20,130 nucleotides of DNA. Source: Larix sibirica (lineage: Eukaryota; Streptophyta; Pinopsida; Pinales; Pinaceae). The DNA lies in contig NWUY0300007668.1 of assembly GCA_004151065.3 (NCBI GenBank), positions 13,480-33,609 of the forward strand, given 5' to 3'. A program made the translations under genes and the position numbers. A model generated the notes under the pieces. It searched no databases, was not told the origin of the DNA, and saw nothing but the letters and a program-made list of their open reading frames with translations. Below, in pieces: positions 1 to 9,714 of the stretch; the stretch's first letter is position 1, and each line of letters starts with the position of its first letter.

Positions 1-1026
1 CTTGAGTTTCCTTCAAACAGGGACGTGGGGGGGGATGTTTCCAATGGATTTTCCAAGTTTCCGAGACGTGCGGGGGCATGGAAACGTGCTTCCTACCCTT
101 GGGGACGCGTACCTGTGTAAGACTGTAATTTCTAGTATTTCACATCATTTATCTCTGGATGTCTTGTGAATTGTTCTAAATTTCAGGGTTAAGAACACCA
201 CATCCAAGCGTAGCTGCTTTCTTGAGTTCCTCCAGGATCTAGGATGATCCCCCCTACACTTGCCACCCCTTTGTTGAAATTATCCCCACTTACAAAAACA
301 TACTACATAATATTTGGCATGCATGACATAGATAATATTTGTCATGCTCTGAATGTCAAACCATTGAGTAAATATTTTTCTTCGGGAACTGGTGCAACAT
401 GGCCATAGGTTTGGATAGGGTGCATCCAGATTTCCCTAACAACCATCGAGCAGTGTCTCCCAGACCTCCCTGTTTTTGGAAGGAAACATCTAAGGGGACG
501 TGGGAAAAGTCCCCACATGTAATTGGGGACTTCACCCTGCAGTACTACCAAGGAATGGTGAAAGTTTGAAACACAGGAGGAATGCCCCCATAGGGTGGGG
601 ACAAGTTCCCATGCAACATTGTCGGATAGGTAGGGTATACCCATAAGGCCCAAGACAAGGGTATAAAGTCAAAGATCAAATATTTACAGATGAATTGGAA
701 TGAAGGCCACGAGGATTGTTTATGAATGCAACAGTTAAAGCCCTAGACAAGCTTCACCTAGAACTTTCTTCCTCAATATCAAGCATATAGTATCTCAAGA
801 TGTTTTTAAATGAGAGCTAAAATGATGTATTTCTAACTGAGAAACACTTATCCTAGAGCTTCTAAATGATTGCTTGGACAATTTCTCCTAGAAATTTCTT
901 TATGGTCTCATGAGATAGGTTTGCCAACCAATTCCCTTCAGGAGAGTTTTAGAAAATGTGAGATCTAGCACACACAACCCAGAATTAGCAAAAAAGGTCA
1001 TACATGCCTTAATTCACATCAGAGTC

Positions 1027-1375
1027 AAGTATAATATTGTGTTCACATCAGTCGCACATAAACAATTAAAAGGGCTGTCCTTCCAAACTGTTCCCAACAC
1101 TCTCAGTAAGCACAAGGATAGGATACCCATCTACAATGAGAAAGAAACCATCTGCCTGATACATCTTCAGATATTTTGGAATGTTAGGTGGCTTTTACAT
1201 ACATCTCCATTCTCCAATGCACAAACCAAGTACAATATTGTGTTCACAACAGTCGCACATAAACAATTAAAAGGGCTGTCCTTCCCAACTGTTCCCAAAA
1301 CTCTCAGCAAGCATAAGGATAGGATACCCATCTAAAATGAGAAAGAAACCATCCACCTGATACATCTCCATTCTC
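1027..1375. repeat. Tandem direct duplication, period 201 bp
   Basis: The text beginning AAGTATAATATTGTGTTCAC at 1027 recurs at 1228 with few substitutions and runs in parallel for about 120 bases, including the shared word GCACATAAACAATTAAAAGG. The second copy then lacks about 40 bases present in the first (roughly 1166-1206) and rejoins at the word CATTCTCCAATGCAC. The duplication makes an open frame at 958-1335 look like a repeated protein. A stop in the second copy and the absence of any known domain argue that it is non-coding intronic DNA. Confidence 0.9.
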
Positions 1376-1580
1376 CAATGCACATTATCAGACTTCATCG
1401 AGGTACAAAAATTTTTATGCCTTAGGAGTAACACAGCACATGCCCTTCATTACATGGCAATTTATTAGGCTTTTACATACATCTCCATTCTCGAATGCAC
1501 ATTATCAAACTTCATCAAGCTACAAGATTTTAACCTTAGGGGTAACATGCCACATGCCCTTCATAACATGGCAATTTTTT
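1362..1580. repeat. Tandem direct duplication, period 117 bp
   Basis: Unit one starts at 1362 (ACATCTCCATTCTCCAATGC) and unit two at 1479 (ACATCTCCATTCTCGAATGC). Both continue through matching words such as CACATGCCCTTCAT and CATGGCAATTT. The first word also occurs in the upstream 201-bp duplication (about 1202-1220), so the two duplications share a boundary motif and probably arose by successive slippage or unequal exchange. Confidence 0.88.
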
Positions 1581-1821
1581 ATAATGCATTTTGTTAAAAA
1601 CTGCATCCAACTAGTGGAACTCTTTAAAATAAAGGAAAGACCACTCGCCAATTCCCTGAATCGAATTGCACTGAAAGAACTGGATTAAAAAGAAGTGACA
1701 ATATGAAGAGGTCAAAAAGAGCCTTCTTTCAAGTTTACAATAATTTAGAATATGGCCATGGTATTTCTTTGCTCGTATGTTATTCAAAACCAAGAGGAGA
1801 AATGGGAACTGAATTAAATAC

Positions 1822-2755
1822 CTGCAACTTTTCCAAAGTTTTTGACAAGGAAGTGAAGATCCATAGAATAAAGAAAGCATCCAAAATTGCAACTGGTAGA
1901 ACAAGAAAAAGTCTCGCCTTCCCTGAAAGATCATTAACATTCCCAACATTTTCCACAAGCTCCAGTGCCTCTGAACCAACAAAGTAGATTGCTCCCAGAA
2001 GAATCACTTTAGATGTAAGGCCACCAAGTGTTGGTCTTACCACACCATAACCCATGGAAACCACAAGAAGAAGAAGTCGGGATACAGTCTTCTTAACAGC
2101 ACCAAATGTAACTGCCCAAATGGTGATATCCACAGGCCTGTATCCAGTAGCATTAAAATTTGCATATTCAAAATACCACATAGCCATTTCACACATGCCA
2201 AGAGCAATAACTACGGTAATACAGTTTTGAAGCTGTAATATATCTTTCCAAAAACGGACATACTGGAAAAACCAGACGAGTCCAAGCATAAGGTAAGCCA
2301 AGGACATGAAGCCATAAAATTTCATGAAGGGCGCCATTCTCCCAGGCAAATAGCCCATTGGACTCTTCCAAATAGTTTTACCATCAATCACTGTACCTTT
2401 AAGCTGGGGGTCACAGAACATAAAGTAAAGGTTGTACATGCCTGTTTTTGTGATTGGGATGACCTCTGGTGTCATTTTTACAAGTTCATTGTTTCCCTTG
2501 AAAAAGATTTGTTTGCGCTGAGGCCAATCTTGATCATCAGAAAGGTGCATAATAATTTGCCCTTGTTGACAACCATCTGCCTCAGCAAGATCATGTGTGC
2601 AGCAGAGAGCAGTAGAACTAACAGACGTAGAACCCCCAATCTTATCCCTGTCTTTTATTTCAAACACTATTGCTTCAATAAGTCCTGTATTGTGCTCCAT
2701 TTCTTGATGCCGAGATGCAGATTCTTTAGTCCTCCGGAAAGTGATAGACTCAAAT
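1822..2755 (-). CDS. GOST/TMEM87-like seven-transmembrane Golgi protein, exon 2
   Basis: This exon encodes 311 residues after a split Lys codon. The encoded text matches the plant Lung_7-TM_R (GOST) family, close to TMEM87-type proteins such as Arabidopsis At1g72480. Visible landmarks are FESITFRRTKESA at the start of the luminal domain, paired cysteines (about residues 128, 129, 139 and 191 of the joined protein), GYLPGRMAPFMKFYG before the first membrane helix, then helices near 220-243, 254-275, 288-315, 327-345 and 358-380, with SRLLLLVVSMGYGV and SEALELVENVG in between. It ends at TSLSKTLEKLQ followed directly by a GT donor, so the last two helices and the cytosolic tail lie in later exons left of the window. 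The acceptor CAG/A at 2756/2755 is canonical. Family members are Golgi or endosomal membrane proteins linked to trafficking; the molecular activity in plants is not settled. The frame is intact, with no stop or frameshift. Confidence 0.93.
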
Positions 2756-4026
2756 CTGCCAGGCAAATTCCACCAAGTTAGAAAACTAGCCTGCTGGAAA
2801 ATCTCAGTAAAAATTATCAGTTCACAATCCAGTCAAGCCAATATCAAGGTAAGTAAGCAACAAATCGAAGATCTTCTTGAACCCCTGAACCTGAAGATGA
2901 GCAAGTTTGAGAATGACCACAATGAACACTTGGAAAACTAATTTCAACTGGCAAACAAATGAAAATGATGAACTGTGATATGGCAAAGTGAGAAGCATTC
3001 TATCATTTCTCCTCAACTATCCTAATATAGTTTCCGTAAACAAATCCAAGGTAAATGCAATTTCTCACTGTAGCAAATCCTAGGTGCCAAAGAGGCTATG
3101 ACACAGATCATTGCCTTTATAATTAGCAGAGGGTTTTTTTGAACCCAGCCTTCTCATCTGTATTTGGCATAATCAGACACAATTTAGGTAGAAATATGGA
3201 AAGTTGTTAGCAAATGAACCTTTTCCCTAGGAATATTGCCAAGCTCAAGCCAAAATAAATGAATACTTTATATCTATACCGTGACAATAGAATCTATTCT
3301 GAAAAGGTACAATACACAATTGAGACTTGCAATAATTAAAACTTTAATGAAAGAAACCTTTTAAAGGTTAAACTGGATCATGTCATCTGATTGCATCCAT
3401 CATTAGAACAGGATATTGCAGGGTGCGGTAGAATAAAATCCATGGTGTGGCCATTATTAGTTTACTGACATTAACTAATATGAAATACTATATAGATCAT
3501 TTGAAAGCCCATAAATGATAAGATCATGATGTTCACAAGAGCGACCAATGCAATAATTCTGAATATGATAGCAACAATACCTCCATTGTGAAATGTGTTG
3601 CAGTTGAATGGCACCCTTTCTTCATCCATTCTATCCCTTTCACTTAATCCAATCATATAGTGCAGAAAGCAAGAAGTAGAAAGAATGTCCAAAGCAAACT
3701 TTTAATAATATGCCTAATTGATATACTTTAATGAAAACAAGTACAAAATGTAAAGATTAATGGCACAGTTTACTAATGTGTTTGACTGAAAATTTGCCCG
3801 TTGGTTAAAGATGCCCCTAACAGAACACACTTTCTATTCCAATAACAGAATGGTACCAATTTCTTAGAGATTTTGTGTGTTTTTTGGAAAGACGTCTACA
3901 AGAAATATTGATCTCATCCCCAAGATTCAGATCTGCAACTTTCTGCAGCTGCATTCATATTAGAGCTCACCTGCCGCTAATTGCAATTTCTGCAGTTTTA
4001 ACCTTACTCTGTGTACTTGTATATAT

Positions 4027-4290
4027 AAGTCCACACCAAAAGACCAAAACAGGGCCTTCCAGTGAGGCACTTATGGTCCATTGAATAAGCATATGTGTCC
4101 GCCATCGGGAAGTGAGCTTCCAAGAAGTAGAAATGCCAGAGGCCCCAAAGATAATTCAACCTTAATCTTTATCCTATCCTTGCAAACATAAGTTCACACC
4201 AACAAACCAAACCAGGGTCTTCAGTGAGGCACTTATGTTCCATTGAATAATCATGCGTCCTCCATGAGGAAGCAAGCTAGCAAGGTATAG
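4027..4290. repeat. Tandem direct duplication, period 163 bp
   Basis: The segment beginning AAGTCCACACCAAAAGACCA at 4027 recurs at 4190 as AAGTTCACACCAACAAACCA. Both continue with CAGTGAGGCACTTATG, CCATTGAATAA and then a GAAG(T/C)-AGCT word before diverging. About 100 bases are recognisably shared. It lies inside intron 1 of the membrane-protein gene. Confidence 0.88.
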
Positions 4291-6039
4291 AAATCATTAT
4301 CCCATCTAGGCCCAACTGTATGCTCGTCAGAAAAAGCTCACTCACAGCACATTTTTTACATCTACAGGCGTTCCACAGCTAAATAAATTGGGAAAATTTC
4401 AATTTGTATCTGATTAATCTATACTTTGCAATGCATTCTATTAGCAACTCAATTAAGCATGTATCAAAAAAAGGACCACCTCATTCTGCTCCATAAATTA
4501 AGGCAGGTTCCATACTAGAATCTGGCCGGTACTGCACTCTGCTATGGTTTTTGTTTAAGGTAAAATGGTGTAAACCAGAATGCCTAAAGAAACCAAAGAA
4601 ACACTAACTGTGTCAAACATAGCTTAGGTGCATGGCTCCAATAAACCCAAAGAAATAAGAGAATAACTCCAAATAACCCAAAATGGTAATGTCAAATAAT
4701 CATATACATCCTGGGTAAATGACTATAATAATCTCCAATTCCTGGCCAACGTACAATTTACTTATACAAGTGATTCCTTACATGGACTAGAAGGTCATAC
4801 ATAAATTCAAACAAAGTTGGAAGCAATCCTGCACAGTTTGCTGCTCTGTTAATGTATCGCTTGAGATACTTTAAGCAATTTATTCCAGCTTAGTCACTCT
4901 AATGCAGCTATTTTGATTCAATTTTTGTCTAGAATAGCTCCCCGTGTAACACACGCCTTAGGGACCCTTATCGAATTGTATCTAGCAGTTAAATTGCTTA
5001 ACTATTTTCAAATAGACAGACTACGGGGAATTTCAGGCTAGCCAATTTGTTTTAAATTTGAATAAATTAAAGCAATGCAACTTCCAGCAATTACAAATAA
5101 ATCATCTTCAAGTACATAACTTCCAACAATTTAAAATGTCCAGACGTACTGTTACAGGCCACAATTTTCTACAGAATTCAATCAAAATATCTGTCTTATA
5201 GCTTGAGAGAATTCAATGTAAAAAGTAACAAAATCCATTCCCAACTCACAGTGCAGGAGCTTAGCCAAAGAGATTCTATAAGAAGCATTTCTCAAAAAAT
5301 ACAACAGCCTGTCTGAATGGCACTAAATTACAATAACAACCTAAAAGACCTGTGAACCAGGGCTATGTTACCAGAAACGGGAAACAGGAAATGGAAACAG
5401 AATGAAAAACGGGGGAAGAGGATTTTGTGGGCTAGGAAATGGGATTCCACCCCCTCCCAGCATACAACATGCTCACAAAATTGATGAGTAATGTACTATT
5501 TTAGTGTCAAGGCGAGAGTGGGAACGAGAATAGAAGAGGAATGGAGTAAGGAACAGGTCTCCTGGTCAGATTTCTAGTGGAACAGAACCAGGGCATCTCC
5601 TACTCTTTGAGAAAAGAAGAATAAATAAAAATGAAGTCAGTGAAATTTTCTCTAACTTGCCAACATGACATTGGTTCAGTGGTGAGATTTATGGAAGTAT
5701 TGAGCTGTTCACGATGTTTCCATTCTTGTTGTGGTCTGCCCCACAAAATGACATGAATTTCAAAGAGATGACGCTGGGTGACTGTCGCTGATGATTTTGT
5801 TGGAATAGTAACCTCTCGGACCTGGCATCTAAGCTGAAGCCAAAAGAAGTCTGCTCTATGAAGTGCAGCTCCACAGGGCATGTTTCTCAAAACAATTCCA
5901 ACCCAGAAAAAGGTATGGCCACTTATCTTAACAAAATGGTTGGGAAAATCATATAATAAGTATGAGATCTTATTCGAATTTGTGGCCATGAATCTGAGTA
6001 AATTTTATGTAACTTGCTGAAAATACACATATATCTGTC

Positions 6040-6160
6040 AGGCTGTGTCTTGGCGATTGGGACAGGGCATCGCTGTGCAAACAGAACATGTTCAAACCCA
6101 ACCTCCGCAGGTGTAGAGTCCTTGTGCCCTAAGGAATGTCTTTGACATTCGGGAGTTAGA
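6040..6160 (+). mobile_element. Possible tRNA-derived SINE fragment
   Basis: TGGCGATTGGG at 6051-6061 resembles an RNA polymerase III box A, and GTTCAAACCC at 6090-6099 resembles box B. The spacing of about 38 bases fits a tRNA-like internal promoter. Downstream, GAATGTC TTT GACATTC at 6134-6150 is a perfect 7-bp hairpin. No A-rich tail or target-site duplication was identified, so the 3' end is arbitrary. The orientation is antisense to the host gene. A chance match to the short box motifs cannot be excluded. Confidence 0.35.
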
Positions 6161-6308
6161 TTCCCTCTCTCAACAGAGACTTACCAAATGTAGGATAAGC
6201 GAAATTGGCTTAAGTGGAAATCAATAAGATGCTTATTCTTTATCTTTATTTATTTATATATATATGGAATCTATTTCCACCATTAATAGAATAGAAAGGA
6301 AAGCCTGC

Positions 6309-6578
6309 AGATAAGCCTTATAATACCCAGCTTTTTTGACAAATTGGGTCGATGAACTCTGTTTGTTCAACTTAAATCACAATTATTAGAAAAAGGGAAA
6401 GAAAATTCAGAGGGGTATAAGGTACAGGAGGATGGAGAGGAAGCAGATAAACCTTATAATACCCAATACCCAAGGTTTTTTTGACAAATTGTGTTGATGA
6501 ACTTTTTATGTTCAACCTAAATCGCAATTATTAGAAAAAGGAAAGAAAACTAAAAGGGGAATAAGATACCGGATGGAT
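6309..6578. repeat. Tandem direct duplication, period 136 bp
   Basis: AGATAAGCCTTATAATACCC at 6309 recurs at 6445 as AGATAAACCTTATAATACCC. The two units then run in parallel through TTTTTTGACAAATTG, GATGAACT, a shared block around AATTATTAGAAAAAGG and AAAGAAAA. The second unit has a small insertion duplicating AATACCCA. The array ends about 60 bases from the splice donor of exon 1, so it lies just inside the 5' end of intron 1. Confidence 0.9.
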
Positions 6579-6637
6579 GCGGAATAGAAATGACGATTCT
6601 TTCCCTTAAAAATTATACAGGGATGGATGTAACCTAC

Positions 6638-6867
6638 TTGATAAAGGACTTGACATTCCCAGGAGCTGTGGCGTTTGTCCCACTATTGTTTACAGTGGCA
6701 TAAAGCCCCTCGCTTCCGCCATAAAAGAAGAATGAGTTCCCCTGAGAAGAAAACCTGCCATTCTCATATTCGTGAATTGAAGCATTCGCCTCCAACACTA
6801 ACCCTGTTAAAACCAACAAACCCAAAATTGCTCTCCAAGCCATAGGATAAGCTTTCACGATATGCAT
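6638..6867 (-). CDS. GOST/TMEM87-like seven-transmembrane Golgi protein, exon 1 (start and signal peptide)
   Basis: This 5' coding exon encodes 76 residues plus two bases of a split codon. The first Met (6867) is followed by a second in-frame Met at residue 9 (6843), which opens a hydrophobic run MAWRAILGLLVLTGLVLEA. Either could be the start; the second gives a more typical signal peptide. After the predicted cleavage near ANA/S comes SIHEYENGRF, then NSFFFYGGSEGLYA. Both are hallmarks of the plant members of this family just after the signal peptide. Asn-rich NNS and NAT sequons suggest luminal glycosylation. The exon ends KSFIK, with the final Lys completed by exon 2. The reading continues into exon 2 at a canonical GT-AG junction, giving 388 codons in the window against about 500 in full-length relatives. 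Confidence 0.9.
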
Positions 6868-6985
6868 GTATACACGAAAATATGTTCAGTGCCCCTTTGC
6901 CGAAATCCACTGCAGTGACCAGATCACAGTTCTACTGCATATAATCACCCACCATAAGGTGGTTATGGTTGTGAGATCAAGCAAA
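6868..6985 (-). promoter_or_regulatory. 5' UTR and possible core promoter of the GOST/TMEM87-like gene
   Basis: Reading the minus strand, the sequence upstream of the ATG has a weak TATA-like word ATTATATGC at about 6946-6938, some 75 bases before the start codon. Just upstream is ACCATAA-GGTGG-TTATGGT (6951-6969), a 7-bp inverted repeat. No transcript evidence is available, so the start of transcription is unknown and the TATA assignment is weak. Confidence 0.3.
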
Positions 6986-6987
6986 AT

Positions 6988-7200
6988 TCAATGATAGAAA
7001 TGCCATGCAGGGGTCACAAGAAAAAATAGTTGGGCGGTATAGACGATGGCTTTGGATGGGACGACTAAAGCGGAGTCCATATTAGGAAGAAATTGTTGAC
7101 TTTCATTGCATTTACGCACCATTCCCCCCGAGGTACTACGATACAAGTTTTGTGGCTGCTGGTTTACCGGCAAAGTAGTTGGCCAAAGCTCGTTTTCCAT
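6988..7200 (-). other. Unrecognised 70-codon open frame upstream of the GOST-like gene
   Basis: A Met-initiated frame (MENELWPTTLPVN to AWHFYH) lies on the same strand as the membrane-protein gene and ends about 120 bases before its start codon. The segment is richer in G+C than the AT-rich DNA immediately upstream. No family was recognised, and the downstream gene does not need it. It could be an upstream ORF in a long leader, the end of another transcript, or chance. Confidence 0.2.
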
Positions 7201-7483
7201 TAATTAATTTGATTTTGAAAATTATTTCGATCCATCTTCTAAACCAAGGGAAACCTTAAACCCCATAGAGACTTGTAATAAATGTAGGGTTAGGGAAATT
7301 TGGTATAACAAGGTTCATTTCCAAAACTTTGTAGAAATCAAATTTTCACTTTATTTATGGCAAACATTAAACCTTGTGATTAAAATTGGTTGTAAATTAG
7401 TTTTTTTTTAAATATTAATTATGGGTTGTAAATTTATTTATTTTAATTAGTAATGGTCTTTCATCTTGTGATAAGGTCAAATG
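7201..7483. other. AT-rich intergenic spacer
   Basis: Very AT-rich DNA with runs of T and TTAATTAA-like words between the promoter side of the membrane-protein gene and the first large repeat copy. No coding or RNA feature is seen. Confidence 0.5.
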
Positions 7484-7706
7484 AATTGATTTTTTTTATA
7501 GTTTGAGATATTGTATTTATTATGTTCATAGGTGTTATTTTCTTCATTTTTGGTCTATGATGGAGGTTGATCTTCAAAAATCCTAGATCCTAGATTTTAT
7601 GAGATTTTTCGTCATCGTTTTTACTATTGGGTTTTTACTGGGGATGTGAATTTTGTTTGTGGGTTTGTACCGCCCACGCCCTCTCGCACATCTCTATGTA
7701 GATGTG

Positions 7707-7792
7707 TTGGTCTATGCACAGATGTGCGAAAGTTAACCCGGGATCCGAGCGGATGCATTGGTCTCTGCACAGATGTGCGAAACCTAACCCTA
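7707..7792. repeat. 51-bp sub-repeat inside copy 1
   Basis: TTGGTCTATGCACAGATGTG at 7707 recurs at 7758 as TTGGTCTCTGCACAGATGTG. Both are followed by CGAAA, then (G/C)(T/C)TAACCC. The period is 51 bases. Copy 2 of the large repeat keeps the two units (about 8824 and 8875), but the second is degraded. The period divides by three, so the translated frames show a false 17-residue repeat. Confidence 0.8.
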
Positions 7793-7884
7793 TATTCTAT
7801 CTACAAAATCGGACGGGTGGAACGGGATCAACGGCGCTCCCCTCGCTAGCAGTGGCTGGAGTCGTTTGCCGGAAAGGGAAACGG

Positions 7885-7939
7885 CCACTTAACTTATGCC
7901 CAGAGGCCTATCGACGTTCATGAGCCACAAGTTAAGTGG
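7885..7939. repeat. Inverted repeat (hairpin) in copy 1
   Basis: CCACTTAACTT (7885-7895) and AAGTTAAGTGG (7929-7939) form a perfect 11-bp stem with a loop of 33 bases, and the pairing extends two further bases past one mismatch. The equivalent site in copy 2 (about 9001-9053) keeps only part of the stem. Confidence 0.75.
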
Positions 7940-8592
7940 TTGTGCTAGTATCCTAATTTATCCTCTCCAAAGGCACAATCATGTAAGGATATTAGCAGCT
8001 GAAGAGAGGGTTGATTAATTCATATTCATTTATATATCATTATCATGCCTCTCAATGGGTGAGTGAGATTTTATGCAAGCATTGTAAGGGTGAATTTCCT
8101 TAAATGTTTATTCCATTCATCGTCAAATCTTTCCATTAGATGGGTTTGTTATTTTTATACTTTGTAACCTATGAAACTTTTATCTTTAAACAAGAAGTTG
8201 ACACATGCTCATGCTCTGACCAAAGCCTTTATCAAAAAATTATGTTTTCGCAAACCAATTATTGTGTCTAACTTCAATTCTAACTCCTTAGCATAATTTT
8301 GTCAAGTAACTCAAATCATTGTAAATACAAATTAAGACAAAGGTATTGGACATCATTGAAATCTCAACCTTTGGAATTAAAGTAATAAACTTATCCCAAG
8401 TTATGGTGGATGGTTGAAAGAGAATTATAGCCCATATTTCAAAGGGAGACTATGCTATCTTACCTAAATTGTAACTTTCAATCAAGATTATGAATGTGAA
8501 TCAAAACCATATTGCCATGACTTCATTAAAAGACTAACGGTGTATGTAAACAAGGACCCCTTACTAATGGCTCATGCACTAGCCTAGTTAAA

Positions 8593-9714
8593 TTAATCAA
8601 TTCTTTTGTATAGTTTGAGATATTGTATTTATTACGTCGATAGGTGTTAAAATAACACTTATCATTGTTATTCTCTTCACTTTTGGTCCTTGATGGAGTT
8701 CAATCTCCAAAAATCCTAGATTCTTCGTCGTCGTTTTTACTACAAGGTTTTTTCTGTGGGTGCAAATTTTGTTTGTGCGTTTTTACCGTCCATGCCCTCC
8801 CGCGCATCTCTATGCATATGTGTCGGTCTATGCACGGGTGTGCGAAAGTTAACCCAAGATTTGAGCGAATGTGCTAGTCTTTGCACGGATGTTGAAAACC
8901 TAACCCTAATTCTATCTATAAAATTGAATTGGCGGAATGGGATCAACAGTGCTCCCCTCACTAGCGATGGATGTAGTCATTTATCGGCAAAGGGAAACAA
9001 CGACTTAACTTGTGGTCGGTAGCCTATCAGCATTCACCAACCACATTTTAAGTGGATGTGCTAGTATCTTATTTCCTCCTCTCCAAAGGCACAATCGTGT
9101 AAGGAGATCAACAGATAGAGGGAGGGTCGATTCTTGAGTCATATTCAATTTTATATTGTTGTCACACCTCTCAATGGGTGGGTGAGATTATTTGCAAGCA
9201 CTATAAGGGTGAATTTCCTTAAACATTTATTCCATTCGTCGTCAAATATTTCCATTAGGTGGGTTTGTTATTTTTCTACTTTGTAACCTATGAAACTTTT
9301 ACCTATAAACAAGAAGTTAACACGTGCTCATGCTCAAACCAAAGCCTTTATCAAAAAATTATGTTTTCGCAATCCAAGTATTGTGTCCAACTTCGATTCT
9401 TACTCTTTAGCATAATTTTATAATGAAGACATTTGCTCAAATCATTGTAAATACAAATGTAGACAAAGGTATTGGACATCAAATCTTGACCTTTGAAATC
9501 AAGGTAATAAACTTATCCCAAGTTATGGTGGATGGTTGAAAGTGAATTATAAACCCTATTTCAAAGGGATACTAGGCATTCTTACCCAAATTGGAACTTT
9601 TATTTAAGATTATGAATGTGAATCAAAACCATATTTCCATGACTTGATTAAATGAACAACAGTATCTGCAAACAAGGATTCATTACTCGTGGATCATGCA
9701 CTAGTCTACTCAAA
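8593..9714. repeat. 1.1-kb tandem repeat, copy 2
   Basis: This is the second unit, in the same orientation and immediately adjacent to copy 1. It shares words along its whole length, ending near CATGCACTAG(T/C)CTA. It has about 20 extra bases near 8650-8670 that copy 1 lacks. Many differences in the core are C-to-T or G-to-A at CpG sites, for example ACGGCGCTCC in copy 1 against ACAGTGCTCC here, and CTCGCT against CTCACT. This suggests long-term methylation and silencing. No gene is seen in it. Confidence 0.88.

Larger units (their letters stand above)
1..1821 (-). other. Intron 2 (partial) of the GOST/TMEM87-like gene
   Basis: Reading the minus strand, exon 2 of the membrane-protein gene stops at a CAG/GTATTT donor at 1822/1821, so this stretch should be the beginning of intron 2. 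I looked for the missing C-terminal part of the family (the last two membrane segments and the acidic tail) on the minus strand and saw nothing convincing, so the next exon is probably outside the window. The stretch holds G-rich text around 1-110 and 490-620 with recurring GGGGAC words, and two overlapping tandem duplications (listed separately). Open frames at 342-653, 958-1335 and 1703-1987 have no recognisable protein content and are taken as chance. Confidence 0.6.
2756..6637 (-). other. Intron 1 of the GOST/TMEM87-like gene (3,882 bp)
   Basis: The donor AA/GTAGGT at 6638/6637 and acceptor CAG/A at 2756/2755 join exons 1 and 2 in phase 2. This creates a Lys codon exactly where family members have a basic residue before FESITF. 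The intron is AT-rich and holds a 163-bp tandem duplication (4027-4290), a 136-bp tandem duplication next to exon 1 (6309-6578), a purine-rich tract around 5380-5550 and a possible SINE (6040-6160). An open frame of 129 codons at 5989-5600 on the sense strand and one of 73 codons at 3692-3471 have no recognisable domain. No additional exon is needed to connect the two coding exons. Confidence 0.88.
7484..8592. repeat. 1.1-kb tandem repeat, copy 1
   Basis: Copy 1 of a two-unit direct repeat. Matching words recur about 1,112 bases apart in copy 2: TAGTTTGAGATATTGTATTT (7499 and 8611), GTTAACCC after GTGCGAAA, GGATCAAC, CTCTCCAAAGGCACAATC, CCTCTCAATGGGTG, TTATCAAAAAATTATGTTTT and ATGAATGTGAATCAAAACC. 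The core at about 7655-7940 is GC-rich and CpG-rich and is flanked by AT-rich DNA. Short open frames across the core (7646-7849, 7702-7923) carry no known domain and are broken or shifted in copy 2, so I read it as non-coding. The origin is unknown: it could be a segment of a non-autonomous element or a two-unit satellite. Confidence 0.88.

Noticed and set aside
342-653. 103-codon minus-strand ORF, considered as a downstream exon of the membrane-protein gene
   Set aside because: It lacks the expected last two transmembrane helices and the family's C-terminal motifs, and has no convincing acceptor joining it to exon 2.
958-1335. 125-codon plus-strand ORF with an apparent internal protein repeat
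   Set aside because: The repeat is a DNA-level tandem duplication (period 201, coincidentally divisible by three) inside an intron; no known domain, and the second copy ends in a stop.
1611-1982. Minus-strand ORF overlapping the end of exon 2
   Set aside because: It is a shadow frame of the exon and intron 2; the correct frame ends at the CAG/GT donor.
3471-3692. 73-codon hydrophobic minus-strand ORF, considered as an extra membrane exon
   Set aside because: Exons 1 and 2 already join in phase without a gap relative to the family, so no exon is needed here.
7646-7923. Overlapping plus-strand ORFs with a 17-residue repeat (MCWSMHRCAK type)
   Set aside because: Caused by the 51-bp sub-repeat; the frames are broken or shifted in the second 1.1-kb copy, and no protein family fits.
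8890-8915. Telomere-like CCTAACCCTAA word
   Set aside because: Only one and a half units, not an array; it is part of the degraded 51-bp sub-repeat.
8740-8961. Minus-strand ORF opposite the core of copy 2
   Set aside because: No recognisable family; I did not establish an equivalent intact frame in copy 1, so I treat it as chance.
7484-9714. The two 1.1-kb copies as LTRs of a retrotransposon
   Set aside because: They are directly adjacent with no internal region, no TG...CA ends were seen at the borders, and no primer-binding site or polypurine tract was found.
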